NCBI GenBank assembly: GCA_020350865.1
Contig: CP070726.1
Location: forward strand, 1,525,266 to 1,531,699
Direction of reading: 5' to 3'
Length of the DNA: 6,434 nt
Source of the DNA: Thermoplasmata archaeon
Lineage (GTDB): Archaea > Thermoplasmatota > Thermoplasmata > GCA-020350865
The notes beneath the pieces are model-generated. The model had not been told where the DNA came from, searched no databases, and was given only the letters and a program-made list of their open reading frames with translations. The position numbers and the translations under genes were made by a program. Shown here piece after piece: positions 6,341 through 6,434 of the stretch (positions within the stretch are counted from its first letter, which is position 1; every line of letters begins with the position of its first letter).

Positions 6341-6350
6341 TATATTTCGT
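6341..6350 (-). promoter_or_regulatory. BRE/TATA-like archaeal promoter of the small gene
   Basis: On the - strand the sequence reads ACGAAATATA: a purine/A-rich BRE-like stretch (ACGAA) running into AAATATA. It lies about 47 bases before ATG 6297. With the usual distance of about 25 bases from TATA box to start site, the transcript would begin near 6318 and have a leader of about 20 bases containing the ribosome binding site. This is a pattern match only. Confidence 0.45.
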
Positions 6351-6434
6351 CCTTCCATAAAAAACTATGCTTTTTGCCCCTCGGATGGGAAATTAAACCG
6401 TAAAATCAGCCCACCTCATAGAAATAATCATCCA

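Noticed and set aside
6393..6434. 3' end of another - strand gene at the right edge
   Set aside because: Two frames could end here (...DDYFYEVG then TGA at 6406-6408, or ...MRWADFTV then TAA at 6393-6395). With at most 13 codons in view, neither can be supported. A run of six T on the - strand (6359-6364) could be its terminator.

Overview
The window looks archaeal, most likely a euryarchaeal or Thermoplasmatota-type lineage. The indications are large PKD/CARDB surface proteins with one C-terminal membrane anchor, many N-glycosylation sequons, strong GGAGG/GAGGTG ribosome binding sites, a BRE/TATA-like promoter, and a protein with a swivel domain of the archaeal phosphomevalonate dehydratase small-subunit family. 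The lineage is inferred from gene content, since the window holds no rRNA or other marker gene. I see no tRNA, rRNA, CRISPR array, insertion sequence or phage gene.

Left part, + strand (1-5075): two genes that probably form one transcription unit. The first is a giant cell-surface protein. Its frame is open to the left edge, so its true start lies outside the window. The visible 1305 codons encode, in order, an upstream domain remnant, CARDB, Ig-like, five PKD domains, Ig-like, another beta-sandwich, two CARDB domains, one transmembrane helix and a charged cytoplasmic tail. The second gene follows closely. It encodes a signal peptide, two Ig-like beta-sandwich regions, one transmembrane helix, a basic cytoplasmic helix and a C-terminal four-cysteine zinc ribbon. 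Both are predicted type I membrane proteins with a glycosylated outside and a short cytoplasmic end, so they could form a surface complex that contacts something inside the cell. That pairing is inference.

Right part, - strand (5135-6350, converging on the first two): a small 72-residue protein of unknown function with its own promoter and ribosome binding site, followed by a two-domain protein. The latter joins a swivel domain like the small subunit of archaeal phosphomevalonate dehydratase (AcnX family) to a complete Nudix hydrolase domain. The swivel domain has lost the Ser/Gly-rich loop that carries the family's active-site serine, while the Nudix box is intact. This fusion is the most unusual item in the window. 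A 25-bp dyad lies between the TATA-like element and the start of the small gene and is a good operator candidate.

Two gene starts differ from the longest open frames. The zinc-ribbon gene most likely begins at a TTG (3951) behind a strong ribosome binding site, and the swivel-Nudix gene most likely begins at an ATG (5974) rather than a TTG 108 bases further upstream.
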